A DNA stretch of 29,161 nt from Ilumatobacteraceae bacterium (GCA_025463305.1 JAOBWK010000112.1:1-29161); one strand, 5' to 3'. Shown: positions 14,951 through 22,719, numbered from the stretch's first letter. Numbers and translations are program-made. The notes: generated by a model from the letters alone, not told the origin.

Positions 14951-15871
14951 ATGGATCAGATCACGGGCAAGAACATCCTCGTCACCGGCGTGACGGGCTG
15001 GGTCGCCGGACCGGTGGCCGCCGCGCTCGCCGCGAACGGGAACACCGTCTACGGCGCGGCACGGTTCAAGGACGCTGCGGCGCGCGGACCCATCGAGGCG
15101 GCCGGCGTCACGCCGATCAGCATCGACCTCGCCAAGCAGCGCTTCGACGAAGTGCCAGCCGACATCGACCTCGTGCTCCACTTCGCGGTCGCCAAGACCC
15201 AGGACTTCGAGCTGGCGTTCGCCGCCAACGCCGACGGTTCGGCGGCGTTGATGGAGAAGTGCCAGGGCGCCGAGGCGTTCCTGCACTGCTCGTCCACCGC
15301 GGTCTACGAGCCCGACGGCCACAAGGCCCTCACCGAGAACGCTCCGCTCGGCGACAGCCATCGGCCGATGCCGGGGATGACCACGTACAGCATCTCCAAG
15401 ATCGCCGGCGAGGTCGCGGTCAAGAGCATGGCCAAGCGCGTCAACATGCCGACGGTGATCGCCCGGCTGAGCGTGCCGTACGGCGACCTGTACGGGTGGA
15501 TGACGTTCCACCTGATGATGATGGAGCACAACATGCCCATCGCCGTCCACACCGACCAGCCGACGAACTACGCGCCGATCCACTCCGACGACCTCATCCG
15601 CTCCATCCCGTACCTGCTGTCGCTCGCCTCGGTCCCAGCCACCATCGTCAACTGGGGTGGCGACGAGGTGGCCGGCATCGAGGACTGGTGCGACGAGCTC
15701 GGCCGGCTCACCGGCCTCACACCGAACTACGAGCCGACCAACGCGACGATCGCGCCGATCATCCCCGACCTCGAGAAGCTGCACAGCACGGGCTTCCACT
15801 CCGAGATCAGCTGGCGCGAAGGCATTCGCCGTCAGCTCACGGCCACCCGACCCGACCTGCTGAAGGCCTAG
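14951..15871 (+). CDS. Extended SDR (NAD-dependent epimerase/dehydratase family)
   Basis: 306 aa. The N-terminal Rossmann motif is ILVTGVTGWVAGPVAAALAANG (TGxxGxxx, about residues 10-31). The active site is HCSSTAVYEPDG and Tyr146-Lys150 in TYSISKIAGE. VIARLSVPYG is the usual following strand. Family members reduce or epimerise NDP-sugars, or oxidise 3-beta-hydroxysteroids and dihydroflavonols. Context with catabolic genes favours a hydroxy or keto substrate over a sugar, but this is inference. It follows the 14143 gene by 10 nt and precedes the F420-type gene by 7 nt, so the three form an operon. Confidence 0.9.
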   Translation: MDQITGKNILVTGVTGWVAGPVAAALAANGNTVYGAARFKDAAARGPIEAAGVTPISIDLAKQRFDEVPADIDLVLHFAVAKTQDFELAFAANADGSAALMEKCQGAEAFLHCSSTAVYEPDGHKALTENAPLGDSHRPMPGMTTYSISKIAGEVAVKSMAKRVNMPTVIARLSVPYGDLYGWMTFHLMMMEHNMPIAVHTDQPTNYAPIHSDDLIRSIPYLLSLASVPATIVNWGGDEVAGIEDWCDELGRLTGLTPNYEPTNATIAPIIPDLEKLHSTGFHSEISWREGIRRQLTATRPDLLKA

Positions 15872-15878
15872 GAGCCGC

Positions 15879-16715
15879 ATGCGCATCGGCGTCACGGTCT
15901 TCCTCACCGATCGCACCATCGATCCCGTCACCCTCGCCGTCGAGGCCGAGGCGCGCGGCTTCCAGTCGCTGTACTTCCCCGAGCACACCCACATCCCCGT
16001 CAGCCGCGTCACCGCACCGCCGACGGGCGACCCGGAGCTGAAGGACGAGTACAAGCGCACCCTGGATCCGCTCGTCGCGATGGGCGCAGCGGCCGCGGTC
16101 ACCAAGCACATCCTGCTCGGCACCGGCGTGTCGCTCGTCGCCCAACACGACCCCATCGTGATGGCCAAGCAGCTCGCCACGCTCGACGTGCTGTCCGGCG
16201 GACGGATCACCCTCGGCGTCGGCTTCGGCTGGAACCAGGACGAGATGGCCGATCACGGCGTCGACTACACGACGCGGCGCGCCCAGGCGCGCGAGCACGT
16301 GCTGGCGATGATGGAGCTGTGGGCCAACGAAGAGGCGTCGTTCACCGGCACCTACGTCAACTTCCCACCGTCGTGGAGCTGGCCGAAGCCCGTGCAGGGC
16401 AAGCGCGTCCGCACCCTCGTCGGCGGCGGCGCCGGCCCGAAGCTGTTCGCCCAGGTCGCCGAGTACGCCGACGGCTGGTTCCCCATCGGCGGCGCAGGCG
16501 TGCGCGAGGCCATCCCCCGCCTGCAGGCGGTGTGGGACGAAGCCGGCCGCACGGGGATGCCGGAGATCGTGCCCTTCGGCGTGCTCCCCGATCCGGGCAA
16601 GCTCGAGTACTACGAATCGATCGGCTGCAGCGAGGTCGTGCTCCGAGTCGAAGGGCTCGGCCGCGACGCCGCGCTGCGCCAGCTCGATCAGATGGCCTTC
16701 ACGACCTCGTCGTAA
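15879..16715 (+). CDS. LLM-class F420-dependent oxidoreductase
   Basis: 278 aa luciferase-like TIM barrel. Markers are RGFQSLYFPEHTHIPVS, ILLGTGVSLVAQHDPIVMAKQLATLD, SGGRITLGVGFGWNQDEM and PKLFAQVAEYADGWFPIGG, the pattern of the actinobacterial F420 subgroup (TIGR03619-like). Such enzymes transfer hydride between F420H2 and an alcohol, ketone or enone. AGGAG precedes ATG 15879. Its last 28 bases overlap the 3' end of the convergent nitroreductase gene. The cofactor assignment rests on family resemblance and not on a proven binding residue. Confidence 0.9.
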   Translation: MRIGVTVFLTDRTIDPVTLAVEAEARGFQSLYFPEHTHIPVSRVTAPPTGDPELKDEYKRTLDPLVAMGAAAAVTKHILLGTGVSLVAQHDPIVMAKQLATLDVLSGGRITLGVGFGWNQDEMADHGVDYTTRRAQAREHVLAMMELWANEEASFTGTYVNFPPSWSWPKPVQGKRVRTLVGGGAGPKLFAQVAEYADGWFPIGGAGVREAIPRLQAVWDEAGRTGMPEIVPFGVLPDPGKLEYYESIGCSEVVLRVEGLGRDAALRQLDQMAFTTSS

Positions 16716-17311
16716 CCGAGGCGGGGCAGACGGTCGAACCACGCGTCCTGCTCGGCCGGCTTGCCGAGGTTGACGACGAGCACCGAGTGCAGCGGCGTTC
16801 CGGCGAAGAACTCGGCGTCGATGCCGGCGGCATCGAAGCCCGCCAACGGGCCCGCAGCGAGCCCGACCGCACGGGCGGCGAGGATGAAGTAGCCCGTCTG
16901 GATGCTGGCGTTGAACTGCGCGAACGGCTCGCGCATCGCGAGCTCGGAGAACATGTCCTTCATCTCCGGGCGGAACGGCAGCAGACGCGGGATGTTCTCG
17001 TGGAAGTCGTGATCGGCGGCGAGGATCGCCACGGCCGGGGCGGAGTCGACCTTGGGCTGGTTCATCTCGTAGATGTGCGGCTGGAGACGAGCCTTCGCCT
17101 CGGCACTCCGCACGATGAGCAGACGCAGCGGCTGTGTGTTCGCAGACGTCGGAGCCCACTGGAAGAGGTCGTAGAGCGCGTGCAGCTGCTCGTCCGTGAC
17201 CGGCTCACCGCTGAACTTGTTCGCCGTGCGCGCCGTGCGGAACAGCACGTCCTGCGCGGTCTCGTCGATCGCGTACACGGTCTGGCTGGGGTCCTGCAGT
17301 GTGGCGCTCAT
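16688..17311 (-). CDS. Nitroreductase family protein, RutE-like
   Basis: 207 aa. FRTARTANKFSGEPVTDEQL, ALYDLFQWAPTSANTQPLRLLIV and a C-terminal PLHSVLVVNLGKPAEQDAWFDRLPRL closely follow the RutE type of FMN nitroreductase. RutE reduces malonic semialdehyde to 3-hydroxypropionate; relatives reduce quinones and nitro compounds. ATG 17311 has GAGGAGG upstream. The gene is divergent from the MarR gene across a 39-bp palindrome and is presumably repressed by that protein. The reaction here may be quinone or electrophile detoxification, judging by the peroxiredoxin nearby; that is inference. Confidence 0.9.
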   Translation of the reverse strand: MSATLQDPSQTVYAIDETAQDVLFRTARTANKFSGEPVTDEQLHALYDLFQWAPTSANTQPLRLLIVRSAEAKARLQPHIYEMNQPKVDSAPAVAILAADHDFHENIPRLLPFRPEMKDMFSELAMREPFAQFNASIQTGYFILAARAVGLAAGPLAGFDAAGIDAEFFAGTPLHSVLVVNLGKPAEQDAWFDRLPRLGYDEVVKAI

Positions 17312-17330
17312 CGCGGCCTCCTCGATGCTC

Positions 17331-17346
17331 GGTCACGCTCGTGACC
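17331..17346. promoter_or_regulatory. 16-bp perfect dyad in nitroreductase leader
   Basis: GGTCACG-CT-CGTGACC lies between the nitroreductase ribosome binding site and the large palindrome, 4 nt from the latter. It could be a second operator or an mRNA hairpin in the nitroreductase leader. Confidence 0.5.
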
Positions 17347-17350
17347 AGTT

Positions 17351-17389
17351 GGTTGGGATGTCCATGAATATTACATGGACATCCCAACC
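17351..17389. promoter_or_regulatory. 39-bp perfect inverted repeat, MarR-type operator
   Basis: Arms GGTTGGGATGTCCATG and CATGGACATCCCAACC are perfect complements around the AT-rich centre AATATTA. Each arm also contains the imperfect dyad TGG-N5-CCA, so two regulator dimers could bind side by side. The centre gives TAATAT on the minus strand, a good -10 for the nitroreductase gene. Its place between the nitroreductase and MarR genes makes it the expected binding site of that MarR protein. Confidence 0.8.
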
Positions 17390-17420
17390 TTTTGGCACAC
17401 TCACCGGAAGTTCACCCATC

Positions 17421-17426
17421 TAGACT
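17421..17426 (+). promoter_or_regulatory. Leaderless promoter -10 box TAGACT
   Basis: TAGACT, 6 nt, GTG with no Shine-Dalgarno sequence. It supports GTG 17433 as the start of the MarR gene. Confidence 0.5.
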
Positions 17427-17432
17427 GCAGAT

Positions 17433-17873
17433 GTGGCCGATCAGTGCACCAACCACCCCGTCGGGCTGCTCCTCGCAGTCGCCGAACGGCTGCAGGCACA
17501 CCTCGACGCGACGGCGCGCTCGGTCGGCATCACCCATGCCCAGGTGAAGCTGCTGATGCAGCTCGACCAGCCGTTGCGGCTGTGCGATCTCGCCACACTC
17601 CAGGAGTGCGACCCGTCGTCGGTGACGGCACTGGTGCAGCGGCTCGAGCGCGACGGCCTCGTGCAGCGCGACGTGGACCCCACCGACGCCCGTGCCCGGC
17701 GGATCCGCATCTCTGCCAAGGGCAAACGCCTGCGCCAGAAGTTCCTCGACGCGATGGGCGACGGTCGCGATGCGTTGGACCTGTTGACGGTCGAGCAGCG
17801 CACCGCCCTGGCCCGCATCATCTCGCCGTCGCTCACCGCGGTCGGCGCCGGCACCGACCGCACGAACGGCTGA
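17433..17873 (+). CDS. MarR family transcriptional regulator
   Basis: 146 aa. The winged helix is seen in THAQVKLLMQLDQPLRLCDLATL, then SSVTALVQRLERDGLVQRDVDPTDARARRIRISAKG, the family's recognition helix and wing. Cysteines occur at 5, 51 and 59; two lie beside the DNA-binding helices, so thiol oxidation could release DNA as in OhrR or QorR-like regulators. That is inference from position. GTG 17433 follows TAGACT by 6 nt. It is followed after 4 nt by the peroxiredoxin gene and lies opposite the nitroreductase gene, which it likely represses together with itself through the 17351 palindrome. Confidence 0.92.
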   Translation: MADQCTNHPVGLLLAVAERLQAHLDATARSVGITHAQVKLLMQLDQPLRLCDLATLQECDPSSVTALVQRLERDGLVQRDVDPTDARARRIRISAKGKRLRQKFLDAMGDGRDALDLLTVEQRTALARIISPSLTAVGAGTDRTNG

Positions 17874-17877
17874 CGTC

Positions 17878-18342
17878 GTGCTCGGTCCCGGCATCGCCGC
17901 TCCCGACTTCACGCTGCCCGATCAACACGGCGACCCCGTGCACCTCGCCGACTTCCGTGGCCGGTGGGTGCTGCTGTGGTGGTACCCGGCGGCGCAGACC
18001 CCGGGCTGCACGATCGAGGGTCAGAACATCCGTGACCACGCCGACGAGTTCGCCGCAGCGAACTGCGTGGTGCTCGGCGCGTCGTTCGACGACATCGGCG
18101 CCAACCTCGCGTTCAGCGAGCTGCAGGGCTTCGAGTTCCCGCTGCTGAGCGACACCGACCACTCCGTCGGCACCGCCTACGAGGTCGTGCGCGTCGGCGA
18201 CGATCACTACCAGCGCTTCTCCGAGCGGCACTCGTACCTGATCGATCCCGACGGCATGATCCGCCGCGCGTACGCCGTCAGCGACGTCGAGTCCCATGCC
18301 GACGAGGTCCTCGCCGACATCCGCCGACTGTCCATCAGTTGA
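17878..18342 (+). CDS. Peroxiredoxin, Bcp/AhpC-TSA family
   Basis: 154 aa from GTG 17878. It has the thioredoxin fold and the peroxidatic motif PAAQTPGCTIEGQ with Cys44. It reduces peroxides using thiols. In E. coli Bcp a resolving Cys lies 5 residues later; here that position is not Cys, and the only other Cys is Cys63 (AAANCVV), so the mechanism may be 1-Cys or use Cys63. The following FDDIGANLAFSELQGFEFPLLSDTDHSVGTAY is typical of Bcp. Placed 4 nt after the MarR gene, it is co-transcribed and probably induced by the same oxidant. Confidence 0.92.
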   Translation: MLGPGIAAPDFTLPDQHGDPVHLADFRGRWVLLWWYPAAQTPGCTIEGQNIRDHADEFAAANCVVLGASFDDIGANLAFSELQGFEFPLLSDTDHSVGTAYEVVRVGDDHYQRFSERHSYLIDPDGMIRRAYAVSDVESHADEVLADIRRLSIS

Positions 18343-18378
18343 CGATGGCGAACAACTGACGATGGCGAACAGCTGGTG
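18339..18378 (+). repeat. Imperfect tandem repeat at a gene junction
   Basis: Three approximate copies of a 17-20-nt unit, (G/C)TGACGATGGCGAACA, cover the end of the peroxiredoxin gene and run into the start of the transporter gene. The third copy is diverged (CTGGTGATGAGCGAACC) and supplies the start codon. Confidence 0.65.
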
Positions 18379-19152
18379 ATGAGCGAACCTCGTCAGGGTC
18401 GACCGACCCAGATCCCGATCGATCGCGGCGTTCGCGATGCCGCCGCCGATGCCGCATCGTTGCGGCGCAAGGCCGATCAGGTGGCGCGGGGCGGGGCACG
18501 CGCGGCCGTGCTCGGCGTCAACGACGGGCTCGTCACCAACCTCTGCCTGATCCTGGCGGTTGCGGGTGCGAACGCGGCGCCGTCGTCGGTGCGCCTCGCC
18601 GGCTTCGCCAGCCTCATCGCCGGCGCGTTCTCGATGGCGGCCGGCGAGTGGGTCTCGGTGCGCAGCCAGGCCGAGCTGTCCGGCGGTCTGCTCACCGAGC
18701 TGCGCCGGCTGATCGGACGCAACCCGAAGCTGGTCCTCGATCAGCTCGTCGACGAACTGGTCGACGACGGCTTCGCCCGCGACACCGCCCGCAAGGCGAG
18801 CACCGAGCTGCCCCTCGACGAGGACAAGTTCCTCGACTTCACCGCGCGCACGGTGTTCGGCGTGAACGCAGCGGCACAGGGATCACCCGTCACCGCAGCG
18901 GTCAGCTCGCTCGCGCTGTTCTCGCTCGGGGCCCTCGTTCCGTTGGCCCCGTGGTTCTTCACCCAGGGCACGGCGGCCGTCATCGTCTCCGTCGCGCTGA
19001 CGGCACTGGCCAGCCTCTTCGTCGGCGGCCTGGTCAGCTGGTGGAGCGGCAACTCCACCGTGCGCGGCGGCGGCCGCCAGCTGGCCATCGTGGTCCTCGC
19101 ATCGGCCATCACCTACGGCATCGGCAGCCTCTTCGGCACCGCCATCAGCTGA
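18379..19152 (+). CDS. VIT1/CCC1-type transporter
   Basis: 257 aa from ATG 18379 (GTG 18376 also possible). A charged N-terminus is followed by ARAAVLGVNDGLVTNLCLILAVAGA, the first membrane helix and signature of the vacuolar iron transporter family. AGAFSMAAGEWVSVRSQAEL is the second signature, with acidic residues expected for metal passage. A cytosolic helical insert (about residues 105-155) precedes three hydrophobic helices near 170-257. Family members move Fe2+ or Mn2+, commonly out of the cytoplasm. The 34-nt gap to the peroxiredoxin gene suggests the same operon, which would join iron removal to peroxide defence. Confidence 0.9.
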   Translation: MSEPRQGRPTQIPIDRGVRDAAADAASLRRKADQVARGGARAAVLGVNDGLVTNLCLILAVAGANAAPSSVRLAGFASLIAGAFSMAAGEWVSVRSQAELSGGLLTELRRLIGRNPKLVLDQLVDELVDDGFARDTARKASTELPLDEDKFLDFTARTVFGVNAAAQGSPVTAAVSSLALFSLGALVPLAPWFFTQGTAAVIVSVALTALASLFVGGLVSWWSGNSTVRGGGRQLAIVVLASAITYGIGSLFGTAIS

Positions 19153-19156
19153 CGCT

Positions 19157-19179
19157 CCGCTGACGCGTGGGGTCAGCGG
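19157..19179. terminator. Bidirectional hairpin between convergent genes
   Basis: Arms CCGCTGAC/GTCAGCGG with a 7-nt loop sit between the transporter stop and the stop of the convergent ACAD beta3 gene, whose last codons are in the right arm. No U-run. It could end both transcripts. Confidence 0.5.
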
Positions 19180-20156
19180 GGGCCGAGGACGGCGTCGGCG
19201 ACGCGGCGACGGTGCTGCGTCGCGCTGCCCCATGCCGGCGCGAGCGCCCAGGCCTTCTTCATGAACAGCTGGAGATCGCACTCCCACGTGTAGCCGATGG
19301 CGCCGTGCACCTGGAGCGCGCTGCGCGCGGCTTTCAACGCGGCGTCGGAGACGAGCGCCTTGGCCATGCTGACGTCGCGGGCGCGGTCGGCGGGATCGTT
19401 GGTGAACGACCACGCGGCTCGGTAGATGGCCGGGCGGGCGAACTCGACCTTCAGCAACGCGTCGGCCATCAGGTGCTTGACGGCCTGGAAGGCGCCGATC
19501 GGCTGGCCGAACTGGCGGCGGTCGCGGGCGTAGTCGCCGGCGATGGCCAGCATCCGCGACGACAGGCCGAGCAGGTAGGCGGCCGTGGCCAGCGCGCCCG
19601 CGTCGGTGAGCATCGCCAGGTCTGCGTCCACCGGGGTGCCTGTGGTGACGGCGCTCTCCAACGTGGACAGGTGGCGGCCGCCGTCGATGCCCTCGACCTC
19701 GGCCGCACCCAGCGCAGGGTGCTCGAGCAGCTCGACCGCTCCCCCGTGCGCGATCAGCACGAGCGGCGCCGTGTTGGCGTGCGGCACGTACCGCTCGCCG
19801 AGCAGCGCGGCGGTGACCGGTGTGGTGCCGTCGACGACCCCGGCCGCCCACTTCGTACCGCCGAGCGCGAGCGCGCCGAGCACCATCGTCTCCACGACCG
19901 GGCCGGGCACGCCGGCGCGGCCGAGCTCCTCGACGAGCAGGATCGTGTCGACGAAGTCGCCGCCGAGACCACCGTCGGCCTCGGGCACCATCATCGAAAG
20001 CACGCCCATCTCCGCGAGGTGGGACCACAGCGCGGGATCGTGGCCTTCACCGGCCTCCCACACCTCGCGCAGGCGTGACGCGGGGAACTCGCGCTCGAGC
20101 AGGTCGCGCAGGCCGGCGGCGAACTCGTGTTGATCGGGGCTGAAGCTGAATTGCAT
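19173..20156 (-). CDS. Acyl-CoA dehydrogenase, short beta-type subunit (pair 3)
   Basis: 327 aa, ATG 20156. Begins MQFSFSPDQHEFAAGLRDLLE, then MGVLSMMVPEADGGLGGDFVD. The middle domain lacks the YSEPxxGSD motif. The C-terminal domain contains YARDRRQFGQPIGAFQAVKHLMADAL and LQVHGAIGYTWECDLQLFMKKAWAL, which preserve the RxQFG and QxxGxxGYT regions. This is complementary to the upstream alpha3, from which it is separated by 5 nt. Shorter than a homomeric ACAD and most simply a heteromer subunit. It ends in a hairpin shared with the convergent transporter gene. Confidence 0.92.
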   Translation of the reverse strand: MQFSFSPDQHEFAAGLRDLLEREFPASRLREVWEAGEGHDPALWSHLAEMGVLSMMVPEADGGLGGDFVDTILLVEELGRAGVPGPVVETMVLGALALGGTKWAAGVVDGTTPVTAALLGERYVPHANTAPLVLIAHGGAVELLEHPALGAAEVEGIDGGRHLSTLESAVTTGTPVDADLAMLTDAGALATAAYLLGLSSRMLAIAGDYARDRRQFGQPIGAFQAVKHLMADALLKVEFARPAIYRAAWSFTNDPADRARDVSMAKALVSDAALKAARSALQVHGAIGYTWECDLQLFMKKAWALAPAWGSATQHRRRVADAVLGPR

Positions 20157-20161
20157 GTCGG

Positions 20162-21313
20162 TCAGGCTCTCGGCAGGTTGAGGACGCGGTCGGCGATGAT
20201 GTTGCGCTGCACCTCGTTGGTGCCGGCGTAGATGGGGCCGCTCAGGCTGAACAGGAAGCCGTCGACCCAGGACTCGTACGGGCCGTCCATCCGCTCCGCC
20301 TCCGGTCCGAGCAGCTGCAGCGCGAGCTCGTGTGCACGCAGGTCCATCTCGCTCCAGAAGATCTTGTTGAGGCTGGACTCGCTGCCGACCGTGCCGCCCT
20401 CGAGCATCTTCGTGACGGTCATGTAGGTGTGCAGGCGGTAGCCCTCGGCCTGCATCCACAGATCGGTGACCGCATCGCGCATCGTGTCGTCGTCGGGATC
20501 GCCGATGCGGACCCACAGCGCGATCAACCGCTCGACCGCGACGTTGAAGCGGGCCGGGCTGCGCAGGCTGACCCCGCGCTCGAAACCGGCCGTGGCCATC
20601 GCCACGTTCCAGCCACGGCCGACGCCGCCGAGCGTGTTCTCGACCGACACGTGCACGTCGTCGAAGAAGATCTCGGCGAAGCCGGTGTCGCCATCGAGCT
20701 GGGCGATGGGACGCACCGTGATGCCCGGCGTGTCGAGCGGGATGAGGATGAACGTGAGGCCCTTGTGACGGCTGGACTCCGGGTCGGTGCGGAAGATGCC
20801 GAAGCACCAGTCGGCCCACACGGCACGGCTGGCCCAGATCTTCTGACCGTTGACGATCCACTCCGAGCCGTCGTCGCTGAGCGTCGCCTTGCTGCGGATG
20901 CTGGCCATGTCGCTGCCCGCATCGGGCTCGCTCCAGGCCTGCGCCCAGACCTCCTTGCCGGCGGCCATCGGCGGCAGGAAGCGCGCCTTCTGCTCGTCGG
21001 TGCCGACCTCGATGATGGTGGGGCCGAGCAGGAAGATGCCGTTCTGACTGACGCGGCCCGGGGCGCCACTGCGCCAGTACTCCTCCTCGAAGATCAGCCA
21101 CTTCAGGTAGTCGGCGCCACGACCGCCGTACTCGACCGGCCAGCTCACGGCCGACCAGCCGGCCTCGGACAGCGTGGCCTCCCACTCACGGTGGAGCGCG
21201 AAGCCCTCCTTCGTGTCGAAGCTGGGCAGCGGCTCGGCGGGGACGTTGGCGGCGAGCCAGGCACGGGCCTCCTCGCGGAAGGCCTGTTCGTCGGGGGTCT
21301 CTCGGAGATCCAT
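20162..21313 (-). CDS. Acyl-CoA dehydrogenase, alpha-type subunit (pair 3)
   Basis: 383 aa, ATG 21313. WSEPDAGSD at residues 127-135 and WIVNGQKIWASRAVWADW are the FAD and substrate motifs; TGFAEIFFDDVHVSVENTLGGVGRGW and the C-terminal YAGTNEVQRNIIADRVLNLPR follow the family. No RxxFG arginine segment. It should form a heteromer with beta3. The start has no ribosome binding site; GATACT stands 9 nt upstream, so the leader is at most a few nucleotides. A perfect 19-bp operator lies directly upstream, next to the TetR gene, so it is a likely direct target. Confidence 0.94.
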   Translation of the reverse strand: MDLRETPDEQAFREEARAWLAANVPAEPLPSFDTKEGFALHREWEATLSEAGWSAVSWPVEYGGRGADYLKWLIFEEEYWRSGAPGRVSQNGIFLLGPTIIEVGTDEQKARFLPPMAAGKEVWAQAWSEPDAGSDMASIRSKATLSDDGSEWIVNGQKIWASRAVWADWCFGIFRTDPESSRHKGLTFILIPLDTPGITVRPIAQLDGDTGFAEIFFDDVHVSVENTLGGVGRGWNVAMATAGFERGVSLRSPARFNVAVERLIALWVRIGDPDDDTMRDAVTDLWMQAEGYRLHTYMTVTKMLEGGTVGSESSLNKIFWSEMDLRAHELALQLLGPEAERMDGPYESWVDGFLFSLSGPIYAGTNEVQRNIIADRVLNLPRA

Positions 21314-21322
21314 CGCCGCGAG

Positions 21323-21344
21323 AGTATCTGACGCACCGTCAGAT
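21323..21344 (-). promoter_or_regulatory. TetR-type operator and -10 box before ACAD alpha3
   Basis: A perfect dyad ATCTGACG-CAC-CGTCAGAT spans 21326-21344. Its promoter-proximal end overlaps GATACT (minus strand, 21323-21328), a -10 candidate for the ACAD gene. It shares TCTGACG-N3-CGTCAGA with the sites at 14071 and 23796. A bound repressor would block RNA polymerase. Confidence 0.75.
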
Positions 21345-21364
21345 CTCCCGACCCGCTTCGTTGC

Positions 21365-21949
21365 TCAGTCGGCTCCGGCGACGGACGCAGTGACCAGCCG
21401 GGCCATCGCCTGGGCCGCAGCGTCCAGGGGTGCACGCGAGCGCTGCGCCCGGGCCAGCATCGTCGCGCCCTCGTAGCAGGCGAGGATGGTGGTGGCGAGG
21501 TCCTCGGCCTCGGACGGCCGCACGCCCTGGCGGACGAGCGCGGCGGCGATCGTCTCGAGCAGCGCCGAGAACGTGGACTCGCAGGCCGCACGCACGACCT
21601 CCGAGTCGGCACTCCCGTCGAGCGCCGGCGAGCCGATCGTGCAGCCCTTCGCCCAGTCCGACCGCTCGAGCCGACTCGCCATGAACCCGAACATCGCGCG
21701 GAGGCTGCGCTGGTCGACGCCCCCGGCGAACGCCGCCGCGAGCAGCCCGTTCGTGTAGGCACCCATCGCCGTGATCGCGGCACCGGCGATCTCCTCCTTG
21801 CCCCCCGGGAAGTGGTGGTAGATCGAGCCGTACGGCAGTCCGGCGCCGTCGCTGATGGACTTCATGCCCATGCCGTTGTAGCCGTCGCGAGCGAGCAGAT
21901 CCGCGGCGGCGCGCTCGATCCGATGCTTCGGCGAGGACTCGGTGCTCAT
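21365..21949 (-). CDS. TetR/AcrR family transcriptional regulator
   Basis: 194 aa, ATG 21949. The N-terminal helix-turn-helix is HRIERAAADLLARDGYNGMG followed by KSISDGAGLPYGSIYHHFPGGKEEI (about residues 10-53). The C-terminal ligand domain with KGCTIGSPALDGSADSEVVR resembles the LmrA/YxaF-type group. The gene lies 25 nt after the SCO6745-like gene and 51 nt before ACAD alpha3. The dyad in that 51-nt gap and its copies elsewhere are the natural candidates for its operators. Its ligand is probably a CoA thioester or its acid, as for other catabolic TetR proteins; this is inference. Confidence 0.93.
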   Translation of the reverse strand: MSTESSPKHRIERAAADLLARDGYNGMGMKSISDGAGLPYGSIYHHFPGGKEEIAGAAITAMGAYTNGLLAAAFAGGVDQRSLRAMFGFMASRLERSDWAKGCTIGSPALDGSADSEVVRAACESTFSALLETIAAALVRQGVRPSEAEDLATTILACYEGATMLARAQRSRAPLDAAAQAMARLVTASVAGAD

Positions 21950-21974
21950 CGCGGCCCGCAGGCGAGCGGACGCA

Positions 21975-22697
21975 TCAGTGGACGGCGGCCATCGCGGCGT
22001 CGCACAACCGGACGAGCTCGGCGGCCTCCGCATCGTCGAGCACCGCGTAGTCGTGGGCGGTGGCCCGGTTGGTGAGCGCTTCGGCCTCGGCCCACGCGTC
22101 GGCGAAGTCGCTCGACACCTCGCCGGGCTCCCAACCGAAGATCCCGAGCATCTGCGGGGTGCGATGGCGAACAGCGTCGGCGGGCTCGAGACCCAACGCG
22201 ATGACGGCCGCACCGTGGCGGGCCATGCGCAGCTCGCGCAGCAGGTTCATCCGGTAGAGCGCCGCAGCTCGCGGGTCGTCGCTCGCCTCGCCCGATCGCC
22301 ATGCCGCGAACAACGGTGCGGCCGCGACCGTGGCCGAGGCGACGATCGTGTCCGCCAGTTCGGCGAGGCGGACCCAGTCGACATCGGCGTCGAGGTGGGC
22401 GTCGGCCCACCGGTACATGCACCCGGCGAACTCCGATGCAGCATCCGCGCGCGACATCACGTCGCGGCTGTTCTCCCAGGCCGTCGTCACCTGGCCCGGC
22501 GCGAAGAAGCAGAACGCACTCGTGACCACGTCGCCACAGACGTCGCCGAGCACGCCCCCACGCCCGGCGAAGTAGAAGTCGATGCCCTGGAACCCGAGCT
22601 CGGCACCCTTCTTGTACGTCCGGCCGTCGAGCATGAAGCCCGAGCTCAGCCCGCTCACGGCCGTCGCCGTCGCCTCCGCCACCGTTGCTGCATCCAT
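21975..22697 (-). CDS. SCO6745-like protein of unknown function
   Basis: 240 aa, ATG 22697 with TTGGGGGT about 6 nt upstream. The protein is predicted mainly helical. GDVCGDVVTSAFCFFAPGQV and the later ALYRMNLLRELRMARHGAAVIALGLEPADAV recall the actinobacterial SCO6745 family, whose members have a conserved (H/N)xLLRExRxxxH pattern and no firmly known function. A transcriptional or small-molecule-binding role has been assumed for relatives; I cannot support it here. It leads a minus-strand set with TetR and ACAD pair 3. Confidence 0.8.
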   Translation of the reverse strand: MDAATVAEATATAVSGLSSGFMLDGRTYKKGAELGFQGIDFYFAGRGGVLGDVCGDVVTSAFCFFAPGQVTTAWENSRDVMSRADAASEFAGCMYRWADAHLDADVDWVRLAELADTIVASATVAAAPLFAAWRSGEASDDPRAAALYRMNLLRELRMARHGAAVIALGLEPADAVRHRTPQMLGIFGWEPGEVSSDFADAWAEAEALTNRATAHDYAVLDDAEAAELVRLCDAAMAAVH

Positions 22698-22719
22698 CCG
22701 AAACCCCCAAGATCTGTCG

